Positions 1 to 8,732 are shown, numbered from the stretch's first letter. The stretch: 35,941 bases of DNA from JAATGI01 sp036510675 (GCA_036510675.1 DATCDN010000137.1:1-35941), one strand, 5' to 3'. Numbers and translations are program-made. The notes: generated from the sequence alone by a model not told the origin.

Positions 1-82
1 ACGGCTCCGACCAGATCCGCCGCCCACCTCGGTTAGTGTCCACTACGCCGTTAGTGGACACTCCGTTTGCTGTCTCTGCCAT
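1..82 (-). CDS. IS66-family TnpA/OrfA, N-terminal fragment
   Basis: This is 27 codons of an open frame running off the left edge. The start is taken as the ATG at 82-80. GGGAGG abuts it directly, which is closer than usual, so the true start may be the in-frame GTG at 61. The fragment contains RGGRRIWSEP, which resembles the RRRWS entry to the helix-turn-helix of the small IS66 OrfA/TnpA protein, an accessory protein needed for transposition. Codons 8-17 carry an 11-bp palindrome at 35-62. Too little is visible to say whether the gene is intact. An IS3-type OrfA is the alternative, but the GTAA terminus favours IS66. Confidence 0.55.
   Translation of the reverse strand, partial: MAETANGVSTNGVVDTNRGGRRIWSEP
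35..62. repeat. 11-bp perfect inverted repeat inside the IS fragment
   Basis: The arms AGTGTCCACTA (35-45) and TAGTGGACACT (52-62) are perfectly complementary around a six-base loop. They lie within the presumed TnpA frame just after its start. A hairpin here could dampen translation of the transposition protein, but this is inference. It is not the element's terminus, which is at 140. Confidence 0.7.
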
Positions 83-140
83 CCTCCCATCATGCCCTCG
101 ATGCGCGATCGGCGGCAGGCGCTCTTCACCGAGCGCTTAC

Positions 141-677
141 CGAGAAAGCCGCGATTGGCCAACAGCACGTCGAGATCCTCGGCGACATAGGAACCGCCGG
201 CGCGGACGCGGCGATAGCCGCGATAGATCGACGTGAAGATCACGATGTTCATCGTGGCGATGGCCAGGAGGAAGATCGCCGAGACGCTGGTGCTGATGGT
301 GCCGCCAATCTCCCGCCAACTCTCGAAGCGACCCAGCAGGCTGGCCGCGCCGGCGACCGCGGCGGTGACGAAGATGATGATCGCGGAATGACCCATCGCG
401 AAGAAAAAGCCGACGCCGACGGGGCGCTTGTTTTCGTGCATCAGCTTGCGCGTCACATTGTCGATCGCGGCGATATGATCGGCATCGACGGCGTGGCGCA
501 GGCCAAGCCCATAGATCACCAGCGCGACGCCCAGCAGCGCCGGGCGGTCGTGAAACGCGGCCAGCGCCCACAGCCATGCACCGATATTGAGGACGGCCAA
601 TGTCGCGTAAATCGCAATGAGGCGGTGCCGGAAATTGGACGCGCCGCCCGTCAGGCGGTGGAGGGGGCACGGTTCAT
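141..677 (-). pseudogene. NiCoT-family nickel/cobalt transporter, frameshifted and truncated
   Basis: This is the remnant of an inner-membrane Ni2+/Co2+ permease of the HoxN/HupN/NixA (NiCoT) family. The diagnostic transmembrane-II motif HAVDADHI and the following FFAMGHS segment are present, along with several hydrophobic segments. Family members are about 330-380 residues, whereas only the first 170 or so are recoverable. The 3' half is lost at base 141, where the IS66-type end begins. At the 5' end the best start is ATG 677-675, preceded by AGGAGAAAG, but that frame stops after eight codons. The conserved frame lies one base over, and a single C restored to the C5 run at 662-666 would join them. 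The only in-frame start left is a TTG at 600. The gene is therefore very probably non-functional. Confidence 0.85.
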
Positions 678-755
678 AGGGCTTTCTCCTGCGATGGGGA
701 CCGGCGGCGATATAGTGACACCTGGTTCGACTGACGCGCCGGCGGCCGTGAGGGA

Positions 756-783
756 CGGCCGGACGCTCCGAAGCATCCGGCCG
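756..783 (-). terminator. GC-rich hairpin downstream of the giant secreted-protein gene
   Basis: The arms CGGCCGGA (756-763) and TCCGGCCG (776-783) form a perfect 8-bp stem with a 12-base loop. The hairpin starts about 16 bases past the stop codon of the large minus-strand gene. No T-run follows on the minus strand, so this is a possible terminator or 3'-end stabiliser rather than a textbook intrinsic terminator. Confidence 0.4.
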
Positions 784-798
784 GCCGGTGATGTTGGC

Positions 799-3700
799 CT
801 AGTTCCTCTTGCCTCCTTGCGCCGGGTGCGCGCCGCCCGGATTGCCCCGGATCACGTCGCCGGGCTGCTGGCGGTGATCTTGCTGGACACAGCGATTGCC
901 GCTCATGATCGTGCCTTGAGGACAATCGCAGCCGCCGCGCTGATTAAGCGTCGCGGGCGGCTGGCAACTCGTCTGCCGCACGCAGTCCCGGCCACGCTGG
1001 ACGGTGCCGGTCGGGCAGAAGCATTGACCGAGAACCGCGCCGGACACCATCGGCGGTTGGCAGGCGGGTGGCTTGTGCACGGCGACGCAGTTCCTGCCCT
1101 GGGGCTTGGTTCCGTCGGGGCAATCGCAGCGGCCGGCACGATCCATCACCTTCGGCAGCGGGCAGACCGGCGGCGCGACTTGGGTTCTGACCGTGACGCA
1201 ACTCTTGTTGTTCGCGAAATCGGGGTCGGTCAGGCCCGAGCCGGCGGTGACCCCGACGGCCGCGCATTGCTGTACCGGCCGCTGTCCATGCATCATCGAT
1301 TGAACCACGATCGGCGGCAGCGTCCCGCTCAGCGGCAACGAACCGCTGGGGTTATAGGTACAAGTGAAGGAACCGGGTCCGGAGACGGCGGGCGGCAGGC
1401 AGGTCCAGCCGGTGCCTGTCGCGCTCGACACGTTGAGGCCCGCCGGAACAGTGTCCGTCACGGTGATGGCGCCGCCAGGATAGGTGAACGCGGGGCCGGC
1501 ATTGCTGACCATCAGATCGAACCAATGGCTGCCGGGCGGCCCCTCATGGCTGATCTCGCGCTTGATCAGCTTCAGGTCGATTTTCCGCGGCGGGGGCGAA
1601 ACCTTGACGCAGCTCTGGTTATTGTTCGGATTGGAATCGACGAGGCCGGTGCCGCCATCGACCATGACCGTCGCGCATTGTGCTAGCGTTCCTGGCCCCG
1701 GCGCCGTGATCGACTTGACCAGGATCGGCGGCAGCGAGCCGTTCGCGGCAAGCGTCCCGGCGTGTGTGTAGCTGCAACTGAACGAGGCCGGTCCGACAAC
1801 ATTCGGCGGTGGCGGCGGACCGCACAGCCAGTTGGTGCCCATCGCGCTGGTCACGGTCATGCCCGCGGGCACGTTGTCCGTCACCGTGATCAGGCCGGCG
1901 GGGTAGCTGAACGGCACGGCGCCATTGCCAATGGTGATGTCAAACCAATGGGTGCCGGCTGGCATGCCGACCGGCGGCCGGATTTCCACTTTGGTGGTTT
2001 TCAGATCGATCGAGGTCGCCCTGCCGCAGTCCCGGTTCGATTTCGCGGGGCCGCCGCCGCCTTGAGGACAGGCGATGAGCCCGACCGGATTTGCCACCGT
2101 CGCGCACGCCGTCGCCGTCACATTGAAGGGCGGCGTGGTCGTGGTGTTGGTCACCGTGACAGTGACACAGTTCTGGAGCGTACCGGTTTGCCCGGTCGGG
2201 ATGGTCACGGTCACAATATTGGACAGCGAAGCGGAAGACCCGCTGAGCGGCGTGTGCGTACAGGTGAAGCCGATAAGGGTGGGCGGCACGCCCGTGCAGA
2301 TCGGCGGCTGGCTGCCATTGAGCAAAAAGGTGCCCGGCCAGGTCACGGGGGCATTGTTGAGGGTCAGCGCGTCCGTCACGGTGATGGTCGAGCCGGCGGG
2401 AATGTTGTTCAGGCCGACGCTGATGGTGAAGGGACACGGGTTGGGCGTGCCGCCGCTCGCCGACGAGGTACAGGAAGTGTCCTCGGCGCCGGGATTCGTT
2501 CGCTGCTTGTCGACCGTCAGGAAGCAAGAAGTCGGCGGGGTCGGTCCGGCACACGGATCGATATAGGGATGGATATTCTCGGTGAACGTCGCGAGCGATT
2601 CATCGACCTCGGTCACCGGGCCGCTGACCGGGTTCATGTTGTTGAGCTGGGTCGCCGTGTAGTTTAGCGCGGCGAAAAGCTGGGCATAGTTGGTGTAGGT
2701 CTCGTACGCGGCGGCCGTATAGTGCTTGGCGAATTTGCTATTGAACGAAAGCGTCGCCGTCTGGTGGGCGAGAAGTTGCGGGATCGACCAGGCGATGAGG
2801 TTGCCGGTCAGGTTCGTGGTTCCCAGGCTGGGCGTACCGAGCGTGGGGGCAGAGAGCACGCTCGGCACCTGATCCTGAACCACGATGCCGCTGACCGGCG
2901 TCGCCGCGTTGTTGGTCAATGTCAGGGTGAACGGCACCGTGTCGTTGACGGAGACGCCGCCGCCCTGCGGGATGATGTGGTCGAAATAGCCGCCGCCCGA
3001 TTTGTTCAGCGACAACGTCCCGCACATCTGGTTGCCGAGCGCCGCCATGACGCCAGGCAGATAACTGACATCGCTCATCTTGATGACGCTGGACGTCGTC
3101 AGATTGACGTTGCTCGGACCGCTACTCGTTCCGCCGAACGCGGCGTCGAGGAAGCCCGCCGTCGAGACCGGCCCGAAGCCGACCGCGATGAGAGGCGAGC
3201 CGGCGCCGCGGATCTGATTGATCCAGGTCACCGCCTCGGTGGACGCCGTGACCGGCTGGGAGCTGGCACTGACCTCGGTGCCGTAACTTGGTCCCGGCCC
3301 AAGATCGTAGGCGGTCGGCTCGCCGTCGGTGACGAAGATGACGAGTGGTTTTGGCGTGGAATGGGCGGTGACGACGTCGAAGCCGTGATGCAGCGCATCG
3401 TCCCAGTTGGTGCGCGTGCCGCCGGTATTGATGGTGCCGATCTGGCTGTTGAGCGTCGGCAGGTTCGCGGTCGTGACCGCGGTCCATCCGGTCGATATCG
3501 GAATCCAGGGCGCGTTGTTGAAGGTGAAGATATCGACGCTGCCGCCCTTGTCCTTCATCGCCAGCAGGAAATTCTTTAGCGCTTGCCTGACTTGTCCGAT
3601 GTTCGGGATCGAGGGTGAATTGTCGACGATCAACAGCACATCCTGATTGCACGTCGCGGCTGGCCTTGGACAAGGCGGCGTGCCGAGGACACAGGGTTGC

Positions 3701-6624
3701 GTGTTGATGGTGTTGGTAACGGCGCAAGCAGTGTTGTTGGTCATATCGGTTTCGGTCACGGGGGCGCCGCCAGCAGTCGCCCCCACCGTCGCGCAATTCT
3801 GATAGATTCCGGTTTCGCTGCCATCGGCCGCGAGCGTCGCGTTGATGACGAGGTCGGGCAGCGCCGAGCCGGCCGGGAATACGCCCGTTCCGGTATAGGT
3901 GCAGGTCATCGGGCTTGCGCCGGTCACCGGGAAAATCGGGATGCAGCTCCAATTCGCCGCGGACGTGCCGCCGAAGCCGGTGAAAGTAACGCCGGCCGGG
4001 ACCGGATCGTTGATCGTGAGCGTGGCGCCCGCCGCGATGTCGCCGCCGACATTCGTCACGTGGAAGGTGTAGGCACCGCTGCCCGTGGTCGGACCCACGG
4101 CGAAACTCTTGGCGAGCGCGATATCCGGCGGCACCGGCTTGGTCAGCGTCATACAGGCTTTGTTGTTGTCGAGATTGCTGTCGGTGCCGGCGCCGCCATC
4201 GACCGTGACGACCGCGCAATTGGTCCACGGCCCCGGGTCTTTCGCGATCGCGGTGACGGTGATGGTGCCAAGGAACTGATTCGGCGCGGTCGGTCCTGGC
4301 CCATTATAGACGCAGTTAACCGAGCCCGACACGAGTCCGCAAATTAGCCAGTTCCCGCTGGGGGTCACCGAGACCGAGGTGTAGGTGACGCCGGCCGGCG
4401 GCGGATCGTTCACCACGATCGCGCCCGCGCCGACGAACGGCGTCGTGATGTTGGTCACGGTCAGATGATAGGTGATGCTGCTCGAGTTTGGTGGCGGCAT
4501 ATCCGCGACCGTGCTGAAGCCGCCATCCTTGTGGATGCCGACATCGAGCGGAACCTTGATGCCGGCGCAATCGCGGTTGTTCGACAGCGTCGTCTCATGC
4601 AGCCACGGCGCCGCCGAGGTCCCGACCGTCGCGCAATTGAGGTAGGTGCCCGCCTGGGCGACCGTCACCGTGATGATCAGCGGATTGAGCACCGCATTGG
4701 TGGCGATTTGGCCAGGACCGAAATTGTAGGTGCAGTTCAGCGCGTTCGGATTCGTCACCGGAAATTGCGCGGCGGGACAGGTCCAATTGGTGCCCGAGGC
4801 GGCGGTGAAGGTGATACCGCTTGGCGCGGGATCGTTGATCGCGATGAAATTTTGCGGGAAGAAGGGATTGCCGAGATTGGTGACCGACAGCGTGAATTGA
4901 TAGGTCCAGGCGCCGGTCTTCTCGTCGTATTTCCCACCGCTCGCCGTCTTCTTGATCCCGAGATCGATGCGGCGCGGGCATTTCGGCCCAACGCAACCGC
5001 CGCCACTACCGCCGCCGCCAATGCCGCCGCTTCCGCCAATGATGACGCCGCCACCACCGCCGGCGACACCGCCGGCCGCGCCGGCATCCTCGCTGGCGGC
5101 CGTCCCGCCGACGCATGGGGTGCGATAGACCCGCACGCCGCCGATCCAGCCCGTGACGGCGGCGTCATCGAACTTGTCGTCGTAATCGACGAAATACGCC
5201 GTCCAGGGCGGCGAATTGGCATCGAGCACGGCATTGACAGGCGCGATCTGCAAGCCGTCGACCCGGAACGGGCCGCCGGGTTGGAGCCGGTCCTTGAATT
5301 TGTCATTGAGGCGCAGTTTTTCGCCGGTGACCACGAGCGAGCCTTCGCATGCGCCGTTGAAGCCGCCGTTCTTGTCATAGCCATAGCCGAGATCGACGCC
5401 GCCCGTGGCGTTGCGATATGTATCGGCGAAGCCGACGGCATATTCCTCGGGCACCGCGATCCAGCGGCTCGGCGTCTTGGGATCGTCGGGATTTTCCAGC
5501 CAGTAGCGCAGCACGCGCGGCGCGCCCGGCTTGGTGAAATTCTTGTAGTCATAGCTGCCGGCGGCGGGCGCGCGCTGCGCCAGAATCATCGCGCCGCGTG
5601 CCGAGAACGCGATATCGGTGACGGGGTACGGCCCGCTTTGCGCCGGCACATCGAGTTCCCAGCGCGGATCGCTCGCGAAACCGCCATCGCGCAAAATGCC
5701 GACCGACCAGATTTGCGGCGCCTCGCTCTTCGAGCCATTGCGCGTCGAATAGAACAGCCGGTCGCCATGAACGGCGAGCCCCCACACCCGCCGTTCCGGC
5801 GGCGCGAAGCCCCAGCTATTCGGGTTCAGTGTGTCGAATTGCCGTTTCGCGACATTGGGCCGCTTGCTGGCATCGAACGGCATGGCCGCGAGATTGGCCG
5901 CGCGCCGCCCGATGACGCCGTGATCGTAGGGTGCGCCCGGCTCGCTGCCATCGGCGATGGCGAAGCGGTGAATCATCCCGGTGTAGAGGTCGGAGACGAA
6001 CAATTGCTCGTGCGCGGCATCGTAGGCGAGATTGCCGAGCGCCGGCCCCGGATTGGGCACGCTGTTGAGCAGCACGCGCGCGAACAGAGTTACCACGCCG
6101 GTGGTGCCGTCGACCTTGTAGATGCTGCCCGGATCGCCGCCGAGCTCGACGCCGAATTGTCCCTTCATCCAGCCCGTGCCCGCGCCGCCAACCTTGCGGC
6201 GCTCCGGCGAGCCGTCGCGGCCGCGGCCGACAAGCTGCAAGCCATAGGCCGAGGTCGCGGCGAGATAGATGTTGGGCTGGGGCCGGTTGTCGAACGCCAC
6301 GCCGAAGACCTGGCCAGTGTCGCGCGCGAAGACGTCGAACGGCTTGGGCGCCGCGAACAGCCGCGCGTCCCAAACGAAGCCCGGCGCGCGAAGATCGACG
6401 AGGCGCGCGGCTGGACCGTCGGGATCGATGAAGGTGAGATCGATGGCGGTCTTGCCCGGCGGCAATTTTTTCGCGGGATCGGGAGCGACGGTCCCCGAGA
6501 AGCCGGCGACGACCGCGTCGCCCGCCTTCACCTCCAGCGGTCGCTGCGACTGGGCGTCGGCGGTGCCTGACAAAATCGAGACGAGGACCAACAGCGGCAG
6601 CAGCCGCGCGACGATTTTGGACAA
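799..6624 (-). CDS. Giant secreted mosaic protein: propeller-like region, DUF11 repeats, vWA domain, Cys-rich tail
   Basis: This is a 1941-residue exported protein of unknown role, probably cell-surface or extracellular. Residues 1-24 are a Sec signal peptide ending ADA. Residues about 40-500 look like an NHL/quinoprotein-type propeller, for example LFVSDLYTGMIHRF. A glycine-rich linker spans about 508-545. About seven DUF11-type beta-sandwich repeats follow, recognisable by recurring NDP-P-GVTF and NCATV motifs: three before and four after an inserted von Willebrand A domain at about 990-1200. In that domain the MIDAS motif is DNSPS at 1001-1005 and TDGE includes Asp1100. Residues about 1820-1915 hold three repeats of the C-CP-GT-GRxCV kind. 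The start is a TTG preceded by AAGGGG at suitable spacing. vWA and DUF11 domains suggest adhesion or matrix binding. No sortase or PEP-CTERM signal is visible, so how it is anchored is unknown. Confidence 0.85.
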   Translation of the reverse strand: MSKIVARLLPLLVLVSILSGTADAQSQRPLEVKAGDAVVAGFSGTVAPDPAKKLPPGKTAIDLTFIDPDGPAARLVDLRAPGFVWDARLFAAPKPFDVFARDTGQVFGVAFDNRPQPNIYLAATSAYGLQLVGRGRDGSPERRKVGGAGTGWMKGQFGVELGGDPGSIYKVDGTTGVVTLFARVLLNSVPNPGPALGNLAYDAAHEQLFVSDLYTGMIHRFAIADGSEPGAPYDHGVIGRRAANLAAMPFDASKRPNVAKRQFDTLNPNSWGFAPPERRVWGLAVHGDRLFYSTRNGSKSEAPQIWSVGILRDGGFASDPRWELDVPAQSGPYPVTDIAFSARGAMILAQRAPAAGSYDYKNFTKPGAPRVLRYWLENPDDPKTPSRWIAVPEEYAVGFADTYRNATGGVDLGYGYDKNGGFNGACEGSLVVTGEKLRLNDKFKDRLQPGGPFRVDGLQIAPVNAVLDANSPPWTAYFVDYDDKFDDAAVTGWIGGVRVYRTPCVGGTAASEDAGAAGGVAGGGGGVIIGGSGGIGGGGSGGGCVGPKCPRRIDLGIKKTASGGKYDEKTGAWTYQFTLSVTNLGNPFFPQNFIAINDPAPSGITFTAASGTNWTCPAAQFPVTNPNALNCTYNFGPGQIATNAVLNPLIITVTVAQAGTYLNCATVGTSAAPWLHETTLSNNRDCAGIKVPLDVGIHKDGGFSTVADMPPPNSSSITYHLTVTNITTPFVGAGAIVVNDPPPAGVTYTSVSVTPSGNWLICGLVSGSVNCVYNGPGPTAPNQFLGTITVTAIAKDPGPWTNCAVVTVDGGAGTDSNLDNNKACMTLTKPVPPDIALAKSFAVGPTTGSGAYTFHVTNVGGDIAAGATLTINDPVPAGVTFTGFGGTSAANWSCIPIFPVTGASPMTCTYTGTGVFPAGSALPDLVINATLAADGSETGIYQNCATVGATAGGAPVTETDMTNNTACAVTNTINTQPCVLGTPPCPRPAATCNQDVLLIVDNSPSIPNIGQVRQALKNFLLAMKDKGGSVDIFTFNNAPWIPISTGWTAVTTANLPTLNSQIGTINTGGTRTNWDDALHHGFDVVTAHSTPKPLVIFVTDGEPTAYDLGPGPSYGTEVSASSQPVTASTEAVTWINQIRGAGSPLIAVGFGPVSTAGFLDAAFGGTSSGPSNVNLTTSSVIKMSDVSYLPGVMAALGNQMCGTLSLNKSGGGYFDHIIPQGGGVSVNDTVPFTLTLTNNAATPVSGIVVQDQVPSVLSAPTLGTPSLGTTNLTGNLIAWSIPQLLAHQTATLSFNSKFAKHYTAAAYETYTNYAQLFAALNYTATQLNNMNPVSGPVTEVDESLATFTENIHPYIDPCAGPTPPTSCFLTVDKQRTNPGAEDTSCTSSASGGTPNPCPFTISVGLNNIPAGSTITVTDALTLNNAPVTWPGTFLLNGSQPPICTGVPPTLIGFTCTHTPLSGSSASLSNIVTVTIPTGQTGTLQNCVTVTVTNTTTTPPFNVTATACATVANPVGLIACPQGGGGPAKSNRDCGRATSIDLKTTKVEIRPPVGMPAGTHWFDITIGNGAVPFSYPAGLITVTDNVPAGMTVTSAMGTNWLCGPPPPPNVVGPASFSCSYTHAGTLAANGSLPPILVKSITAPGPGTLAQCATVMVDGGTGLVDSNPNNNQSCVKVSPPPRKIDLKLIKREISHEGPPGSHWFDLMVSNAGPAFTYPGGAITVTDTVPAGLNVSSATGTGWTCLPPAVSGPGSFTCTYNPSGSLPLSGTLPPIVVQSMMHGQRPVQQCAAVGVTAGSGLTDPDFANNKSCVTVRTQVAPPVCPLPKVMDRAGRCDCPDGTKPQGRNCVAVHKPPACQPPMVSGAVLGQCFCPTGTVQRGRDCVRQTSCQPPATLNQRGGCDCPQGTIMSGNRCVQQDHRQQPGDVIRGNPGGAHPAQGGKRN

Positions 6625-6879
6625 AATTCAACCCCTTAAATTTTGCCGTAGACGACGAATGTTCGCGCCAATATTTAACAGATCAAACCGATGCGAGATT
6701 CCTTGTCCACTGCACCGCCAAACCGGAGCGCCTGCGGAACGCAAACACTTGCAATCTGACCGGACTTGTTACGACCCCAGCCAATTAATACATCCCCCAG
6801 GCATCCGAGGAAAGAATCTTATTTTTCTTCTCAATAAGAGGGGATGATTTGTCTTGGCGAAGCCGAAGGGGGGCTGAGC
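6625..6879. other. Intergenic region upstream of the giant gene, with a 7-bp inverted repeat
   Basis: These 255 bases separate two minus-strand genes and are richer in A+T than their surroundings. A perfect inverted repeat, TCTTATT (6817-6823) and AATAAGA (6833-6839), lies past the TetR gene's stop. It could be a weak terminator or a protein-binding site. I could not pick a convincing promoter for the giant gene, although it must lie here unless transcription reads through from the TetR gene. No small gene or RNA is recognised. Confidence 0.4.
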
Positions 6880-7590
6880 CTACTTGGCAATCGCGCGAAG
6901 GCCGGCGCACACGAACGGAACCATCTGGCGCAGCCCGCCTTCGACATCGTCGGATCGGCACAGGCCACGCGACAGCCGGTCGATCCGGCCGGTCGGCACC
7001 ATCGCCTGGATCATCGCGCCCAACAGAAACATATAGCCCCAGTAGACCGATTGCGGTGATGCCTTGGGCAGCGCGGCGCGCAGCGCGTTGATGAAATGCA
7101 GCGCCGTCGGATCGAGTTCATTGTGGGTGATCTCGACAAATCGCGGCACCATGCTGAGCTGCGAGATCAGGCCGCAATAATGTCGCCAGCCGGCATCGCG
7201 GCTCATCATCCGAAGCAACAGCGGCTCGAGAAAGGCGGTGACGATCGCCTCGATCGAGGGCGCGCTGGTGCCGGCCTGGTGCCGCGCCTCTTCCAGCGCC
7301 AACACGCGATCGTCATGAACGATCTTGGCGCGCCGGCCGATGACCTGGCGCAGCAGATTTTCCTTCGAGCCGAAATGATAATTGACGAGCGCCAGATCGA
7401 CGCCGGCGGCCTCGGTTATCGCGCGCAGCGAGACGCCGTCAAAACCATCCTCGGCGAAGCACCGCTCGGCGGCATTGAGAATCAATAGCTTGGTGGAATC
7501 GCCCCGCCGGACGCCGCGCCCATTGTTGGGCTGGCTCGCCGGCGTCGATGCCCGGCCCGGTTTTTTGACGATCACCTGCTTCGTTTTCAT
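6880..7590 (-). CDS. TetR/AcrR-family transcriptional regulator
   Basis: This 236-residue protein has a TetR-type DNA-binding domain at about residues 30-80. The helix-turn-helix is seen in AAERCFAEDGFDGVSL, ITEAAGVDLALVNYHF and SKENLL. The larger, less conserved C-terminal part would bind ligand and dimerise. The start is placed at ATG 7590; a GTG one codon upstream is equally open, and the ribosome site is weak. The gene is divergent from the FAH-cupin-synthetase-transporter operon across a 149-bp A+T-rich gap, the usual layout for a local repressor. The likely inducer is the operon's substrate or its CoA ester, by analogy with FadR- and PaaR-type TetR proteins. The N-terminal 25 residues are basic and probably disordered. 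Confidence 0.9.
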   Translation of the reverse strand: MKTKQVIVKKPGRASTPASQPNNGRGVRRGDSTKLLILNAAERCFAEDGFDGVSLRAITEAAGVDLALVNYHFGSKENLLRQVIGRRAKIVHDDRVLALEEARHQAGTSAPSIEAIVTAFLEPLLLRMMSRDAGWRHYCGLISQLSMVPRFVEITHNELDPTALHFINALRAALPKASPQSVYWGYMFLLGAMIQAMVPTGRIDRLSRGLCRSDDVEGGLRQMVPFVCAGLRAIAK

Positions 7591-7739
7591 CACCCGCGTC
7601 TTATGCGAGGAGACGCGGCCGATCGCAATTCAATTTAATGTTGACTCGAAATTATTTTGAACATTCTATGAAATATAACAATACGAATGAAAAACATTGC
7701 GTCCATGAGACGCGTTACGCTTCGCGGGAGGTTCGCGAG
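7591..7739. promoter_or_regulatory. Divergent control region between TetR gene and FAH operon
   Basis: This is an A+T-rich gap between oppositely transcribed genes. A candidate sigma-70 promoter for the plus-strand operon is TTGACT (7641-7646), a 17-base spacer, then TTCTAT (7664-7669); the -10 match is poor. ATGTT (7638-7642) and AACAT (7660-7664) form a short inverted repeat overlapping it and could be part of a TetR operator. The operator has not been identified with certainty. Confidence 0.45.
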
Positions 7740-8732
7740 ATGAGACTGGTGACATTCACCGCGTCCGGCACCGCGTCCGGCGCCCAGCGCGTCGGCGCAT
7801 TCATTTCGGGCGATCGGAAAATCGTCGATTTGGCGGCGGCGCGCGGCGGCACCATGCCGCCGGCATTCGCCAGCATGCTGGCGTTGATCGAGGCGGGGGA
7901 GCCGGGCCTGGCCTTGGCGCGCGACACGGTCGCGGCGGCGGAGCGCGACGGCACGGGGGTCATCGATACCGAATCGGTGCGCCTTCTGTCGCCGCTGCCA
8001 TTGCCGCCGCAGATGCGCGATTTTCTGTGCTTTGAAAAGCATCTGCTGCAAGCCTTCGGCCAGGCGCGCAAGCTGCGCGCGCAAGCCAGCCCCGATCCGG
8101 AAAAGGCGATGCGCGAGATGGAGGCGCAGGGCGTCTTCTCGATTCCCAAAATCTGGTATGAGCGCCCGGGCTTCTATAAACCCAGCCGTTTCGCCGTGTG
8201 CGGCATCGATCAGGATGTGGTCTGGCCGGCATACTCAAAGACCATCGATTACGAGCTGGAATTTGCCTGCGTCATCGGCAAGCCGGGCCGCGACATCGCG
8301 AAGGCGGACGCCCGCGCGCATATCTTCGGCTATACGATCTTCAACGATCTTTCCGCGCGCGACGAGCAGACGGCGGAAATGCTCAGCAATCTTGGCCCCG
8401 GTAAGGGCAAGGATTTCGATAATTCGAATCCGGTCGGGCCGTGCATCGTCACCGCCGACGAAATTCCCGATCCCTACGCCCTGACGATGAGCGTGCGGGT
8501 CAATGGCGAAGAGCGCGGCCGCGGCAACAGCAGCGAAATGCATTGGAAGTTCGAGGATTGCATCGCCCATGTCGCGCGGGGGGAGACGGTTCACCCCGGC
8601 GAATTGTTCTGCTCCGGCACGGTCGGCAATGGCTGCGGCCTCGAGATTGGCCGGTTCATGAATCCGGGCGACACGGTCGAGCTGGAGGTCGAAAAGATCG
8701 GCATCCTGCGCAACCGCGTGCTCGCCGCTTGA
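7740..8732 (+). CDS. Fumarylacetoacetate hydrolase (FAH) family protein
   Basis: This 330-residue cytosolic hydrolase, decarboxylase or hydratase belongs to the FAH superfamily, whose members act on acylpyruvates and related 2-oxo acids with Mg2+ or Mn2+. The metal ligands are seen as the YELE pair (Glu172, Glu174) and FNDLSARD (Asp203). The C-terminal GTVGNGCGLE and PGDTVELEVE segments are characteristic. The frame opens earlier at 7638, but ATG 7740 is preferred: GGGAGG precedes it by 8 bases and the product starts MRLVTF, as relatives do. It is the first gene of a plus-strand operon under the divergent TetR gene. The exact substrate cannot be told. With no ring-cleavage dioxygenase nearby, a role in ordinary homogentisate or gentisate breakdown is not supported. 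Confidence 0.9.
   Translation: MRLVTFTASGTASGAQRVGAFISGDRKIVDLAAARGGTMPPAFASMLALIEAGEPGLALARDTVAAAERDGTGVIDTESVRLLSPLPLPPQMRDFLCFEKHLLQAFGQARKLRAQASPDPEKAMREMEAQGVFSIPKIWYERPGFYKPSRFAVCGIDQDVVWPAYSKTIDYELEFACVIGKPGRDIAKADARAHIFGYTIFNDLSARDEQTAEMLSNLGPGKGKDFDNSNPVGPCIVTADEIPDPYALTMSVRVNGEERGRGNSSEMHWKFEDCIAHVARGETVHPGELFCSGTVGNGCGLEIGRFMNPGDTVELEVEKIGILRNRVLAA

Larger units (their letters stand above)
1..140 (-). mobile_element. IS66-family insertion sequence, left end (partial)
   Basis: Read on the minus strand, the element begins at base 140 with GTAAGCGC, the GTAA-type terminus typical of IS66-family inverted repeats. A short reading frame resembling the first IS66 accessory protein follows and runs off the window. 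The similarity of the neighbouring transporter frame to its family stops exactly at this terminus. The family is known to make 8-bp target duplications, but the other end lies outside the window, so the duplication cannot be checked. The family call rests on the terminus plus the protein fragment. Confidence 0.75.

Noticed and set aside
661..798. Cobalamin or nickel riboswitch upstream of the transporter
   Set aside because: The gap is short and filled by a simple GC hairpin; no B12-box or NiCo-type conserved core could be found.
67..1686. 539-codon plus-strand open frame at the left end
   Set aside because: It spans the broken transporter and the C-terminus of the giant gene in antisense, has low-complexity composition and no domain.
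4465..6570. 701-codon open frame on the plus strand opposite the giant gene
   Set aside because: It is antisense to a coherent signal-peptide-bearing mosaic protein and has the Arg/Ala/Asp-rich make-up of a GC-rich shadow frame with no recognisable domain.
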